6,099 nt of DNA. Origin: Lachnospiraceae bacterium (GTDB lineage Bacteria > Bacillota_A > Clostridia > Lachnospirales > Lachnospiraceae). Numbering within the stretch: the first letter of the stretch is position 1; every line of letters begins with the position of its first letter. The stretch spans positions 1-6,099 of the forward strand of contig JAGCAV010000537.1 of NCBI GenBank assembly GCA_017652545.1. Reading direction: 5' to 3'. The translations under genes and the position numbers were made by a program. The notes beneath the pieces were generated by a model, which did not search any database, had not been told where the DNA came from, and worked only from the letters and a program-made list of their open reading frames with translations. Positions 1 to 5,135 of this stretch are shown in pieces.

Positions 1-47
1 CGATCACGCCGATCGAGATCCATGCGATATTCGGATCGGCGTGATCG
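1..47. repeat. Perfect 14-bp inverted repeat at window edge
   Basis: Bases 1-14 (CGATCACGCCGATC) are the exact reverse complement of 34-47 (GATCGGCGTGATCG), separated by 19 nt. The repeat lies inside the permease reading frame, where a strong hairpin is unexpected. It may be a fold-back artefact at a contig end or a real hairpin; the sequence alone does not decide. Confidence 0.85.
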
Positions 48-445
48 GTGTGTGGTCGATCATCGGTTACAACATGGTGCTGTTTATAGGCGGTCTGCAG
101 GAGATCCCGGGAGACTTCTATGAAGCAGCTTCCATTGATGGGGCCGGCGGCTTCAGGCAGTTCTGGAACATCACAGTCCCGCTGCTTTCGCCCACCACAT
201 TCTTTATTGTCCAGACCCGTATCATCGGCGCGCTGACCATCTTCGACCTGATGTTCATGGTCATGGATAAGACAAACGTAGCTCTGAAATCGGTACAGTC
301 GGTCGTATATCTTTTCTACCAGTATGCATTTACGAACGGAAACAAGGGATATGGCGCCACGCTGGTCGTGGTCCTGCTCGTGTTTATCATGATCCTGACG
401 TTCATCCTGCAGCAGGTTGAAAAGAAGGTCGTCTATCACAACTAG
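2..445 (+). CDS. Sugar ABC transporter permease, MalF/UgpA-like (5' partial)
   Basis: This is the C-terminal part of an inner-membrane subunit of a CUT1-type carbohydrate importer. The reading frame is open from base 2 and ends at TAG 443-445. The diagnostic cytoplasmic EAA loop, which contacts the ATPase, is encoded from about base 122 and reads EAASIDGAGGFRQFWNITVP, followed by LLSP. It is preceded by a hydrophobic stretch ending in FIGGLQEIPGDFY, as in this family. Two further membrane segments follow (about 200-260 and 350-410), and the protein ends in a short basic tail (QQVEKKVVYHN). These permeases are usually about 290-310 residues, so roughly half is missing upstream. The gap to the next permease is 17 nt, as expected for a cotranscribed pair. 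The first ~13 codons (DHADRDPC...) fit the family poorly and coincide with a perfect inverted repeat, so the sequence before about base 34 may be unreliable. Family is confident; the substrate cannot be told. Confidence 0.93.
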   Translation, partial: DHADRDPCDIRIGVIGVWSIIGYNMVLFIGGLQEIPGDFYEAASIDGAGGFRQFWNITVPLLSPTTFFIVQTRIIGALTIFDLMFMVMDKTNVALKSVQSVVYLFYQYAFTNGNKGYGATLVVVLLVFIMILTFILQQVEKKVVYHN

Positions 446-462
446 GAAAGGGGGAGCTGAAT

Positions 463-1305
463 ATGGAAGGAGCTGAAGCCAGAGCAAGGCGAAACAAGAT
501 CATCACCCATGTCGTGCTGATCATCATGGCTTTCATCATGCTGGTTCCCTTTGCGTGGATGGTGCTGACGGCATTAAAGACCAATCAGGAATCCATCTCC
601 GTAAACCCGTTCTACATTTTCCCGGCCAGCGGCTGGCACTGGGAGAATTTCGCGACGGTGTGGAAGAGCTACAACTTTATCATTCTGTATAAGAATACAC
701 TTCTGATGATCTTCTTCCGTGTGGTGTGCGCATGCCTGACCGCGACGATGGCCGGCTATGCCTTCGGAAGACTGAAATTCCCGTTCAAGAACGCTCTGTT
801 CGCGCTGGTTCTGATCCAGATGATGGTGCCTGCACAGATCTTCATCATCCCGCAGTACCTGATGGTATCCAAGATGGGAATGCTCAATACGACCTTCGGT
901 CTGGTATTTCCGGGTCTTGTCACCGCGTTCGGTACCTATCTGCTGAAGACAGGCTATGAAGGACTTCCGAAAGAACTGGAGGAAGCCGCCAGCATTGACG
1001 GCTGCTCCGTACCGGGCCGTTTCCTTCACATCATGATGCCGCTGACCAGAAGCTTCATGATTTCTCTGGGCATCTTCACCGCAGTGTTTGCGTTCAAGGA
1101 TCTGATGTGGCCCATGATCGTATGTACCAATGCCAATACGACCACGCTTTCCGCAGGTCTTGCCAAGATGCAGGGCCAGTACGGCAGTGAGTATCCGACC
1201 ATGATGGCTGCAGCCACCCTGGCGGTTCTGCCTATGGTCATCATCTACGTGATCTTCCAGAAGCAGTTCGTTGAAGGTATTGCCACTTCGGGCGGAAAGT
1301 TGTAA
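463..1305 (+). CDS. Sugar ABC transporter permease, MalG/UgpE-like
   Basis: This is the second membrane-spanning subunit of the CUT1 importer, expected to pair with the upstream permease and to bind the shared ATPase on the cytoplasmic side. The product has 280 residues, normal for the MalG/AraQ/UgpE group. A first membrane helix (about residues 15-37) is followed by the outer loop typical of the group (NPFYIFPASGWHWENFATVWKS split over residues 46-67). About five more helices follow, and the EAA loop lies at residues 174-193 (EAASIDGCSVPGRFLHIMMP). It ends KQFVEGIATSGGKL, a natural-looking terminus, so the gene is complete. The start is set by a strong ribosome binding site, AAGGGGGAG at 448-456, six bases before the ATG. 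The stop codon TAA (1303-1305) lies inside a 9-bp inverted-repeat arm, and a second in-frame stop (TGA) follows two codons later. Substrate is unknown; a mono- or oligosaccharide is the family expectation. Confidence 0.96.
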   Translation: MEGAEARARRNKIITHVVLIIMAFIMLVPFAWMVLTALKTNQESISVNPFYIFPASGWHWENFATVWKSYNFIILYKNTLLMIFFRVVCACLTATMAGYAFGRLKFPFKNALFALVLIQMMVPAQIFIIPQYLMVSKMGMLNTTFGLVFPGLVTAFGTYLLKTGYEGLPKELEEAASIDGCSVPGRFLHIMMPLTRSFMISLGIFTAVFAFKDLMWPMIVCTNANTTTLSAGLAKMQGQYGSEYPTMMAAATLAVLPMVIIYVIFQKQFVEGIATSGGKL

Positions 1306-1307
1306 AA

Positions 1308-1414
1308 GCAGTGAGCCATGCGGCCGCAATGCCGCGCTTGCGCGGGCAATTGCGGACATATGGCGAACGCCGGACATGAGCAAGAAGCGCGACAGCGCGG
1401 ATTGCGAATGGCCG
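1308..1414 (+). repeat. 107-bp GC-rich palindromic repeat, copy 1
   Basis: This copy is identical to copy 2 (1493-1599) at 104 of 107 positions, with no gaps. The differences are at 1330 (T, A in copy 2), 1338 (T, C) and 1383 (A, G). It folds back on itself. GCCAT (1315-1319) pairs with ATGGC (1408-1412), CGCAAT (1325-1330) with ATTGCG (1401-1406), and CCGCGC (1332-1337) with GCGCGG (1395-1400). The interior contains small palindromes (GCGGCCGC, CAATTG, CATATG) and the hairpin GGCG-AA-CGCC. The pattern resembles REP/ERIC-type interspersed repeats. Open frames cross it on both strands but look like GC-rich shadows, not genes. Confidence 0.9.
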
Positions 1415-1416
1415 TA

Positions 1417-1448
1417 GCATGGCGGGAGTGCGAAGCACGGAGCCATGC
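1417..1448 (+). other. Stem-loop between the repeat copies
   Basis: GCATGGC (1417-1423) pairs perfectly with GCCATGC (1442-1448), and inside it GTGC (1428-1431) pairs with GCAC (1435-1438) around a GAA loop, with a small internal bulge. TTTT follows five bases later (1454-1457), so weak terminator activity is possible. The left arm can instead pair with the GCCATGC at 1315-1321 at the start of copy 1, so two mutually exclusive folds exist. Confidence 0.7.
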
Positions 1449-1467
1449 GTAGCTTTTACAAGGAATA

Positions 1468-1508
1468 ACAGGCAAGTGAGCCATAATGACAGGCAGTGAG
1501 CCATGCGG
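1468..1508 (+). repeat. Short imperfect tandem duplication
   Basis: ACAGGCAAGTGAGCCATAATG (1468-1488) is followed directly by ACAGGCAGTGAGCCATGCGG (1489-1508). The second unit is one A shorter and runs into copy 2 of the 107-bp repeat. This duplicates the left edge of the long repeat (GTGAGCCAT) and looks like a remnant or slippage product of it. Confidence 0.6.
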
Positions 1509-1599
1509 CCGCAAAGCCGCGCCTGCGCGGGCAATTGCGGACATATGGCGAACGCCGGACATGAGCAGGAAGCGCGACAGCGCGGATTGCGAATGGCCG
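1493..1599 (+). repeat. 107-bp GC-rich palindromic repeat, copy 2
   Basis: This is the second copy, in direct orientation, 185 bp downstream of copy 1. The main stem is preserved, except that A1515 replaces the T that pairs in copy 1, breaking one base pair. Copy 2 lacks the flanking GCATGGC/GCCATGC stem-loop and the TGTAAAAGC/GCTTTTACA bracket seen around copy 1. It runs into unique sequence at 1600. Confidence 0.9.
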
Positions 1600-1616
1600 G
1601 ACTTATATGGTATGAT
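1587..1616 (+). promoter_or_regulatory. Weak candidate promoter at the end of repeat copy 2
   Basis: TATGAT (1611-1616) is one base from the consensus -10 box and carries an extended TG (1608-1609). TTGCGA (1587-1592), 18 bases upstream and inside the repeat, is a 4-of-6 match to the -35 box. Against it, transcription would begin inside the terminator hairpin at 1619-1649. It is listed because no better promoter is visible ahead of the gene at 1738. Confidence 0.22.
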
Positions 1617-1618
1617 TG

Positions 1619-1649
1619 GGGAGGTAGCCGGTGCGCATACCTCCCTTTT
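1619..1649 (+). terminator. Intrinsic terminator downstream of the permease operon
   Basis: GGGAGGTA (1619-1626) pairs perfectly with TACCTCCC (1638-1645) around an 11-nt loop and is followed at once by TTTT (1646-1649). The U-tract is short, so termination may be partial. Placed after the permease genes and repeats, it probably ends the transporter transcript, or attenuates read-through into the gene at 1738. Confidence 0.75.
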
Positions 1650-1737
1650 GTGCATCCGGGACAGGGGCGCGGCTGACATCTGTGAATGGTAAAGCGCGGC
1701 ACATCATCTGCTGTGCGAGGCGACGGGAAATCCGGAC

Positions 1738-2436
1738 ATGAAGAATCTGATCGAAAGACTTCGGGCGCATTTTGCGTCCGAGAGGAAGAAAGTCAGTTAC
1801 CTGGACACAAAAGGAAAACTGGCATATGTCCTGCACTATTACTGGCTGTGGATCCTCGGGATCGGCGGCGGTATTTTTCTGCTCTTTTATATCCTTTTTC
1901 ACGCTTTCTTCACGGTAAAAGATTACTGGTTTTATGGGATCTTTGCCAACACGATGGCGGATGGCGGAAATGGATCGGCCTTATGGCGGGATTTCGTGGT
2001 CTATGCGGGTTATAATCCCGGAATAAAGAAAGTGGAGATGAATGCCCGTTCCTATTTTGACCCTTCTGTTCCGGGAGGAACGAACAACAGCTATTACCAG
2101 ATGTTTGTGGCCGTGACGGAAGCGAAGGATCTGGATGTCCTGGTCATGGGAACAGAAGGCCTTCAGGCAGTGGGAAGCAGCGGCCGTCTGCTGGACCTGA
2201 ATGATGAAAAGGCAGCTTCCGTTCTGGAAAAGTATGAAGACAGGATCATCTGGTGTGATCCGTACAATGAAGAATATTCCACGCAGCCGGTGCCTGTGGG
2301 AATTGATATCTCCGACAGCCTGCTCGTGACAAAATATCATCTGTATGATGAGGATGAGGAGATCGCGCTCGGACTGGGGGCATATACTCTCAGGCCCGAG
2401 AGCGCGGAGACGTTTCTGGAGTTTATTTTGCAGTGA
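1738..2436 (+). CDS. Single-pass membrane protein of unknown function
   Basis: I do not recognise a named family. The 232-residue product starts with a basic amphipathic stretch (MKNLIERLRAHFASERKKVSYLDTK split over residues 1-25), then one membrane helix at about 36-58 (from YYWLWILG), then an outer domain of about 170 residues. There is no lipobox, so the helix is likely a signal anchor with the C-terminus outside. Residues from about 133 (DVLVMGTEGL, SGRLLDLND, then PVGIDISDSLLV at about 186-197, KYHLYD) faintly recall the C-terminal lobe of extracellular sugar-binding proteins; this is an inference from wording, not an alignment. The ATG at 1738 is preceded only by a weak GGGA nine bases upstream, and an in-frame stop lies at 1690. 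The gene comes 57 nt before the DUF624 gene, suggesting a shared transcript. Its stop codon lies in the left arm of a stem-loop. It could be a membrane-tethered ligand sensor or a transporter accessory. Confidence 0.82.
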   Translation: MKNLIERLRAHFASERKKVSYLDTKGKLAYVLHYYWLWILGIGGGIFLLFYILFHAFFTVKDYWFYGIFANTMADGGNGSALWRDFVVYAGYNPGIKKVEMNARSYFDPSVPGGTNNSYYQMFVAVTEAKDLDVLVMGTEGLQAVGSSGRLLDLNDEKAASVLEKYEDRIIWCDPYNEEYSTQPVPVGIDISDSLLVTKYHLYDEDEEIALGLGAYTLRPESAETFLEFILQ

Positions 2437-2481
2437 GCCAATCGGTACGGTTCTTTTGGCGTTGACTTTCTTCTGGCTCAC
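2433..2481 (+). other. Inverted repeat spanning stop codon and intergenic gap
   Basis: GTGAGCCA (2433-2440) is the perfect complement of TGGCTCAC (2474-2481), with a 33-nt spacer. The left arm includes the TGA stop of the upstream gene; the right arm ends directly before the G-rich ribosome binding site of the DUF624 gene (GGGAGGGAAAG, 2482-2492). No T-run follows, so it is not an intrinsic terminator. The arm sequence is the same as the left edge of the 107-bp repeats. Confidence 0.65.
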
Positions 2482-2493
2482 GGGAGGGAAAGA

Positions 2494-3267
2494 ATGGGCA
2501 GATTGATCGGCGGCATTTTCAGCAATGATTCTGCGATCGGCCGCGTTATGACGGCGCTCTGGATCATCATCGCTTCGAATATTCTTTTTTCTGTTTTTGC
2601 ACTGCCTGTGGTGACCATCGGCCCCGGACTGGCAGCGCTGCATTACGTGATGCTGAAAAGACTGCACAGGGACAGCCAGCTCTCGCCTGTTCGGACCTTC
2701 TGGGAAGGCTTCACGCAGAACCTGAAGCAGGGGATCATCTGCTGGCTGGGATTTCTGGCCCTGGCAGTCTTCCTGATCCTGGACATCCGGTTCTGCAGTT
2801 ACCATGGCGGTGTTCTGACCCCGTTTAAGTATGGACTGTATGCCATTGCTTTTCTGGCACTGATGCTCTGGATCCATCTGATGCCTGTGATGGCGGCTTT
2901 TGAGGATACCATCCCGCATTTGCTGCGCAATGCCCTGTTCTTTGTCGTCAAAAATCCGTTTCGTGCCGCAATGCTTGCCCTGATCTGGGCAGTGCCGATC
3001 GTTGTCACATATCTGGATGAACGGATGCGGCCGCTCTATGGTTTTCTGTGGGTGACCTGCGTGGCAGGGATTCTGGCAGCGGTCACTTCCAATCTTCTGT
3101 ACAGGGATATCGCACAGTATCTTCCTTCGGATGAAAAGAGTGAGGATGAAAAAGGCCTGGCGGGCGGCAGGGCTGTAACAGGTACCGGCGCGGCGGCGGA
3201 GAGAAAACAGCCTGGAGAAAAGAGCGAACGCCGGACCCGTAAGGAGATGGAGAAACTGGACCGATAG
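2494..3267 (+). CDS. DUF624 / YesL-family integral membrane protein
   Basis: This is a polytopic membrane protein of the DUF624 (YesL-like) family, found in Bacillota next to sugar ABC transporters and glycan-use genes. The biochemical role is unknown. The 257-residue product has about five membrane helices, near residues 20-42, 80-97, 113-135, 156-174 and 181-200. The family signature LPVVTIGPGLAAL (37-49) sits at the end of the first helix. The region TFWEGFTQNLKQG (68-80) and the NALFFVVKNP turn (146-155) are also typical. Residues 211-257 form a hydrophilic tail rich in Lys, Glu and Arg, which I regard as an addition to the usual ~200-residue core. The ATG follows a strong ribosome binding site (GGGAGGGAAAG). 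It lies between an unknown membrane protein and a sensor phosphatase, with no terminator between them. In Bacillus, yesL neighbours pectin/rhamnogalacturonan genes; the substrate here cannot be deduced. Confidence 0.9.
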   Translation: MGRLIGGIFSNDSAIGRVMTALWIIIASNILFSVFALPVVTIGPGLAALHYVMLKRLHRDSQLSPVRTFWEGFTQNLKQGIICWLGFLALAVFLILDIRFCSYHGGVLTPFKYGLYAIAFLALMLWIHLMPVMAAFEDTIPHLLRNALFFVVKNPFRAAMLALIWAVPIVVTYLDERMRPLYGFLWVTCVAGILAAVTSNLLYRDIAQYLPSDEKSEDEKGLAGGRAVTGTGAAAERKQPGEKSERRTRKEMEKLDR

Positions 3268-3329
3268 TCGAAAAAGGCAGTCTGAGGCATATGGGTAACA
3301 GGCAGGTACATGCAGAGTAAAGCAAAAAC

Positions 3330-3335
3330 AGGAGA
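3330..3335 (+). promoter_or_regulatory. Ribosome binding site deciding the phosphatase start
   Basis: AGGAGA ends seven bases before ATG 3343. The earlier in-frame ATG at 3310 has only GGCAGG three bases upstream, too close for efficient use. This favours 3343 as the start, which shortens the protein by 11 residues; another ATG follows directly at 3346. Confidence 0.7.
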
Positions 3336-3342
3336 GCCAGAG

Positions 3343-5109
3343 ATGATGGAAAACGCAGGGAAACCCATTAAAAAGAAGAACAGAAAGATCCTGTTTCAGA
3401 CCGGTGCGGTCATTATTCTGCTTTTCGCGCTGACAACTTTTGCGATCAGCAACATTGTTACGATCTCGGCGTTTTCTTCCCTTCTCACCTCCGCGCGGCT
3501 GGAACAGTCAGGCTATATGAAGATCGCGTTCAACCTGATGAAGGAGTATCATTCTCTGCCCTGGCTGATGGACTACTGGGCTGAAAACGGAAAAAACATG
3601 ACTTTCCGTGAAGATACGGCTTCCTATACAGATGAGATCAGCCGGATCCTTGCCAGGCTGGAAAAGGAAGATGCAGATGATATCACTTTGCGGGATATCG
3701 AACAGCTGACCGAAGAAGAGCAGGAGCTTTTCGCCTGTGCCTGCTATATGGCATTCAATGACCTGTTCGTTATGTTTGGCGAAGACTATAACATGAAGGA
3801 ACTGTCACTGTTGATCCCTGACGCCGACTCGAAAAAAATGCTGATCATTTTTGACAATTCAGTACAGGGAAGTGATCAGCTGCTGCTGGGTGAAACCAGG
3901 GATATCAAGGAAATGGAGCATGAAAACAACGCGCTTGCTTCGGCCATGATGGGAGATGCGAACTGGGCTGTGAGGCCCCCTTCCCGGGACGGCAGGTTCG
4001 GGTTCGGATTGGATTTTTCATACGGCAGCAACGAAAACCCGGTTATCATATGGAGTACCATCAGGGGCGGGCAGATCTATGACAACATGATATTCAATGA
4101 GGATATCCGGGAAGGGGTCATTTTCTTCCTGATCATGATCGGGCTGCTCATTCTGGTATACCTTTATGTGATCGTGATCAGACCTCTGTCCCGTGTCAAG
4201 AACTGTGTCCGGGAATACCGCGAGAGCAAGGATGCCGAAAAGGTGGCACAGCAGCTTGCCGGGATCAGATCCCGGAATGAGATCGGCGTATTTGCGGATG
4301 AGTTTTCTTCACTGGCACAGGAGATCGAGCGCTATACGACAGAGGTGGCTGCACTGGCGGGAGAGAAGGAACGTGTGGAAACCGAGCTGGGGGTCGCAGC
4401 CCGAATCCAGGCAGACATGCTTCCCGGTGTCTTCCCGGAGCGCAGAGAATTTGCGCTTTATGCGGTGATGGACCCAGCCAGGGAAGTCGGAGGGGACTTT
4501 TACGACTTTTATATGATCGATGAAGATCATCTGGCACTGACTATAGCGGATGTGACCGGCAAGGGTGTTCCGGCCTCTCTTTTCATGGCGGTATCCAAAA
4601 CGATCCTGAAAAACCGTACGCTGGAGGGCGGGACACCGGCACAGATCCTGGAGGCTGCCAACAACCAGATCTGTGAAGGGAACGACAATTCGATGTTCGT
4701 CACGGTGTGGCTGGGGATACTTACGATCTCTACGGGAGAGATGGTCTGTGCCAACGGCGGACATGAATACCCGGGTCTTCGACAGAAAGGGGAGCCCTTC
4801 AGGCTGGTCAGGACAAAGCACGGACTGGCGCTTGGCGTCATGGAAGATATGACCTATCTTGACGAACACTATCAGCTCTCACCCGGGGATTCCCTGTTTG
4901 TCTACACAGACGGTGTCACGGAAGCAAACAGGACAGACGGTTCGATGTTCGGGGAGACGCGCCTGGAACAGGTGCTTGCCGGGACAAAGGCGGATGATAC
5001 ACCTGCGATGATTCTGGAAGAAGTCAGATCAGCTGTGGATGATTTCGTCGGTGATGCACCGCAGTTTGATGATCTGACGATGCTCTGTGTTGTATATCAC
5101 GGACAATAA
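3343..5109 (+). CDS. Membrane sensor phosphatase: outer domain, HAMP, SpoIIE/RsbU-type PP2C
   Basis: This is a Ser/Thr phosphatase predicted to act on a phosphorylated regulator, classically an anti-anti-sigma factor of the STAS type, in response to a signal outside the membrane. The protein has 588 residues from ATG 3343. Order: basic N-terminus; helix 1 (about 17-40); outer sensor region of about 218 residues with no fold I can name; helix 2 (259-279); HAMP linker (about 280-335, with P281 and NEIG at 312-315); coiled coil; then the catalytic domain. This opens with ARIQADMLP (353-361), the typical lead-in of SpoIIE-type phosphatases. Metal-binding acidic motifs are intact: GGDFYD (D385, D388), ADVTGKG (D403), TDGVTE (D523) and FDDLT (D576, D577), so it should be active. 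No kinase, STAS or sigma gene lies in the window. An ATG at 3310 would add 11 residues but has a poor ribosome binding site. The family call is firm; signal and target are unknown. Confidence 0.94.
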   Translation: MMENAGKPIKKKNRKILFQTGAVIILLFALTTFAISNIVTISAFSSLLTSARLEQSGYMKIAFNLMKEYHSLPWLMDYWAENGKNMTFREDTASYTDEISRILARLEKEDADDITLRDIEQLTEEEQELFACACYMAFNDLFVMFGEDYNMKELSLLIPDADSKKMLIIFDNSVQGSDQLLLGETRDIKEMEHENNALASAMMGDANWAVRPPSRDGRFGFGLDFSYGSNENPVIIWSTIRGGQIYDNMIFNEDIREGVIFFLIMIGLLILVYLYVIVIRPLSRVKNCVREYRESKDAEKVAQQLAGIRSRNEIGVFADEFSSLAQEIERYTTEVAALAGEKERVETELGVAARIQADMLPGVFPERREFALYAVMDPAREVGGDFYDFYMIDEDHLALTIADVTGKGVPASLFMAVSKTILKNRTLEGGTPAQILEAANNQICEGNDNSMFVTVWLGILTISTGEMVCANGGHEYPGLRQKGEPFRLVRTKHGLALGVMEDMTYLDEHYQLSPGDSLFVYTDGVTEANRTDGSMFGETRLEQVLAGTKADDTPAMILEEVRSAVDDFVGDAPQFDDLTMLCVVYHGQ

Positions 5110-5120
5110 ATGACTGTGAA

Positions 5121-5126
5121 AGGGGG
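5121..5126 (+). promoter_or_regulatory. Ribosome binding site supporting a TTG start
   Basis: AGGGGG at 5121-5126 (within AAAGGGGG) lies nine bases before TTG 5136. No ATG or GTG is in frame near the conserved N-terminus, so this site fixes the unusual start codon of the oxidoreductase. Confidence 0.75.
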
Positions 5127-5135
5127 TCAGTTTCA

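Larger units (their letters stand above)
1301..1460. repeat. 160-bp structured intergenic element with terminal inverted repeats
   Basis: TGTAAAAGC at 1301-1309 is the exact reverse complement of GCTTTTACA at 1452-1460. These 9-bp arms bracket the first copy of the 107-bp repeat plus the stem-loop at 1417-1448, so the whole may be one small non-autonomous element or one extended RNA fold. The left arm contains the stop codon of the preceding permease. No transposase or flanking target duplication is visible. The MITE-like reading is an inference; an RNA 3'-end structure is the alternative. Confidence 0.5.
1306..1737. other. 432-base non-coding region
   Basis: This gap is filled by the two 107-bp repeats, the stem-loop at 1417-1448, the short tandem duplication and the terminator at 1619-1649. 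Bases 1650-1737 hold nothing I can identify except the weak translation-start region of the next gene. The open frames crossing it on both strands lack ribosome binding sites and family resemblance, so no protein-coding gene is called here. Confidence 0.8.

Noticed and set aside
574..1446. 290-codon minus-strand frame opposite the second permease
   Set aside because: It lies antisense to a gene with a clear EAA motif and membrane helices; its His/Arg/Gln-rich product is typical of a shadow frame.
1308..1599. CRISPR array
   Set aside because: There are only two long copies plus short fragments, and the repeat unit of 107 bp with internal stems does not fit CRISPR repeats or spacers. No cas gene is present.
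1241..1702. Open frames across the repeat region on both strands, including a 153-codon minus-strand frame and a + strand frame at 1486-1692
   Set aside because: They translate the GC-rich repeat (the same peptides appear once per copy), lack ribosome binding sites and extend into the antisense of real genes. They are more likely spurious frames of a repeat.
1732..1741. 10-base match CCGGACATGA between the start codon region at 1738 and the repeat core at 1370-1379
   Set aside because: Too short to claim that the gene start derives from the repeat; no flanking similarity extends it.
1981..2919. 312-codon minus-strand frame opposite two membrane-protein genes
   Set aside because: It spans the boundary of two well-supported + strand genes and their intergenic hairpin, and its Gln/His/Arg-rich composition has no recognisable family.
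3310..3342. Longer start for the phosphatase at ATG 3310
   Set aside because: Its upstream GGCAGG is only three bases away, whereas ATG 3343 has AGGAGA at seven bases. The 11 added residues precede the basic N-terminus and first membrane helix and add nothing recognisable.
4259..4275. 17-bp odd palindrome, CCGGGATC-A-GATCCCGG, in the HAMP coding region
   Set aside because: It is a perfect palindrome but sits inside coding sequence far from any promoter, and one of this size is not surprising in 6 kb. No known operator was recognised.
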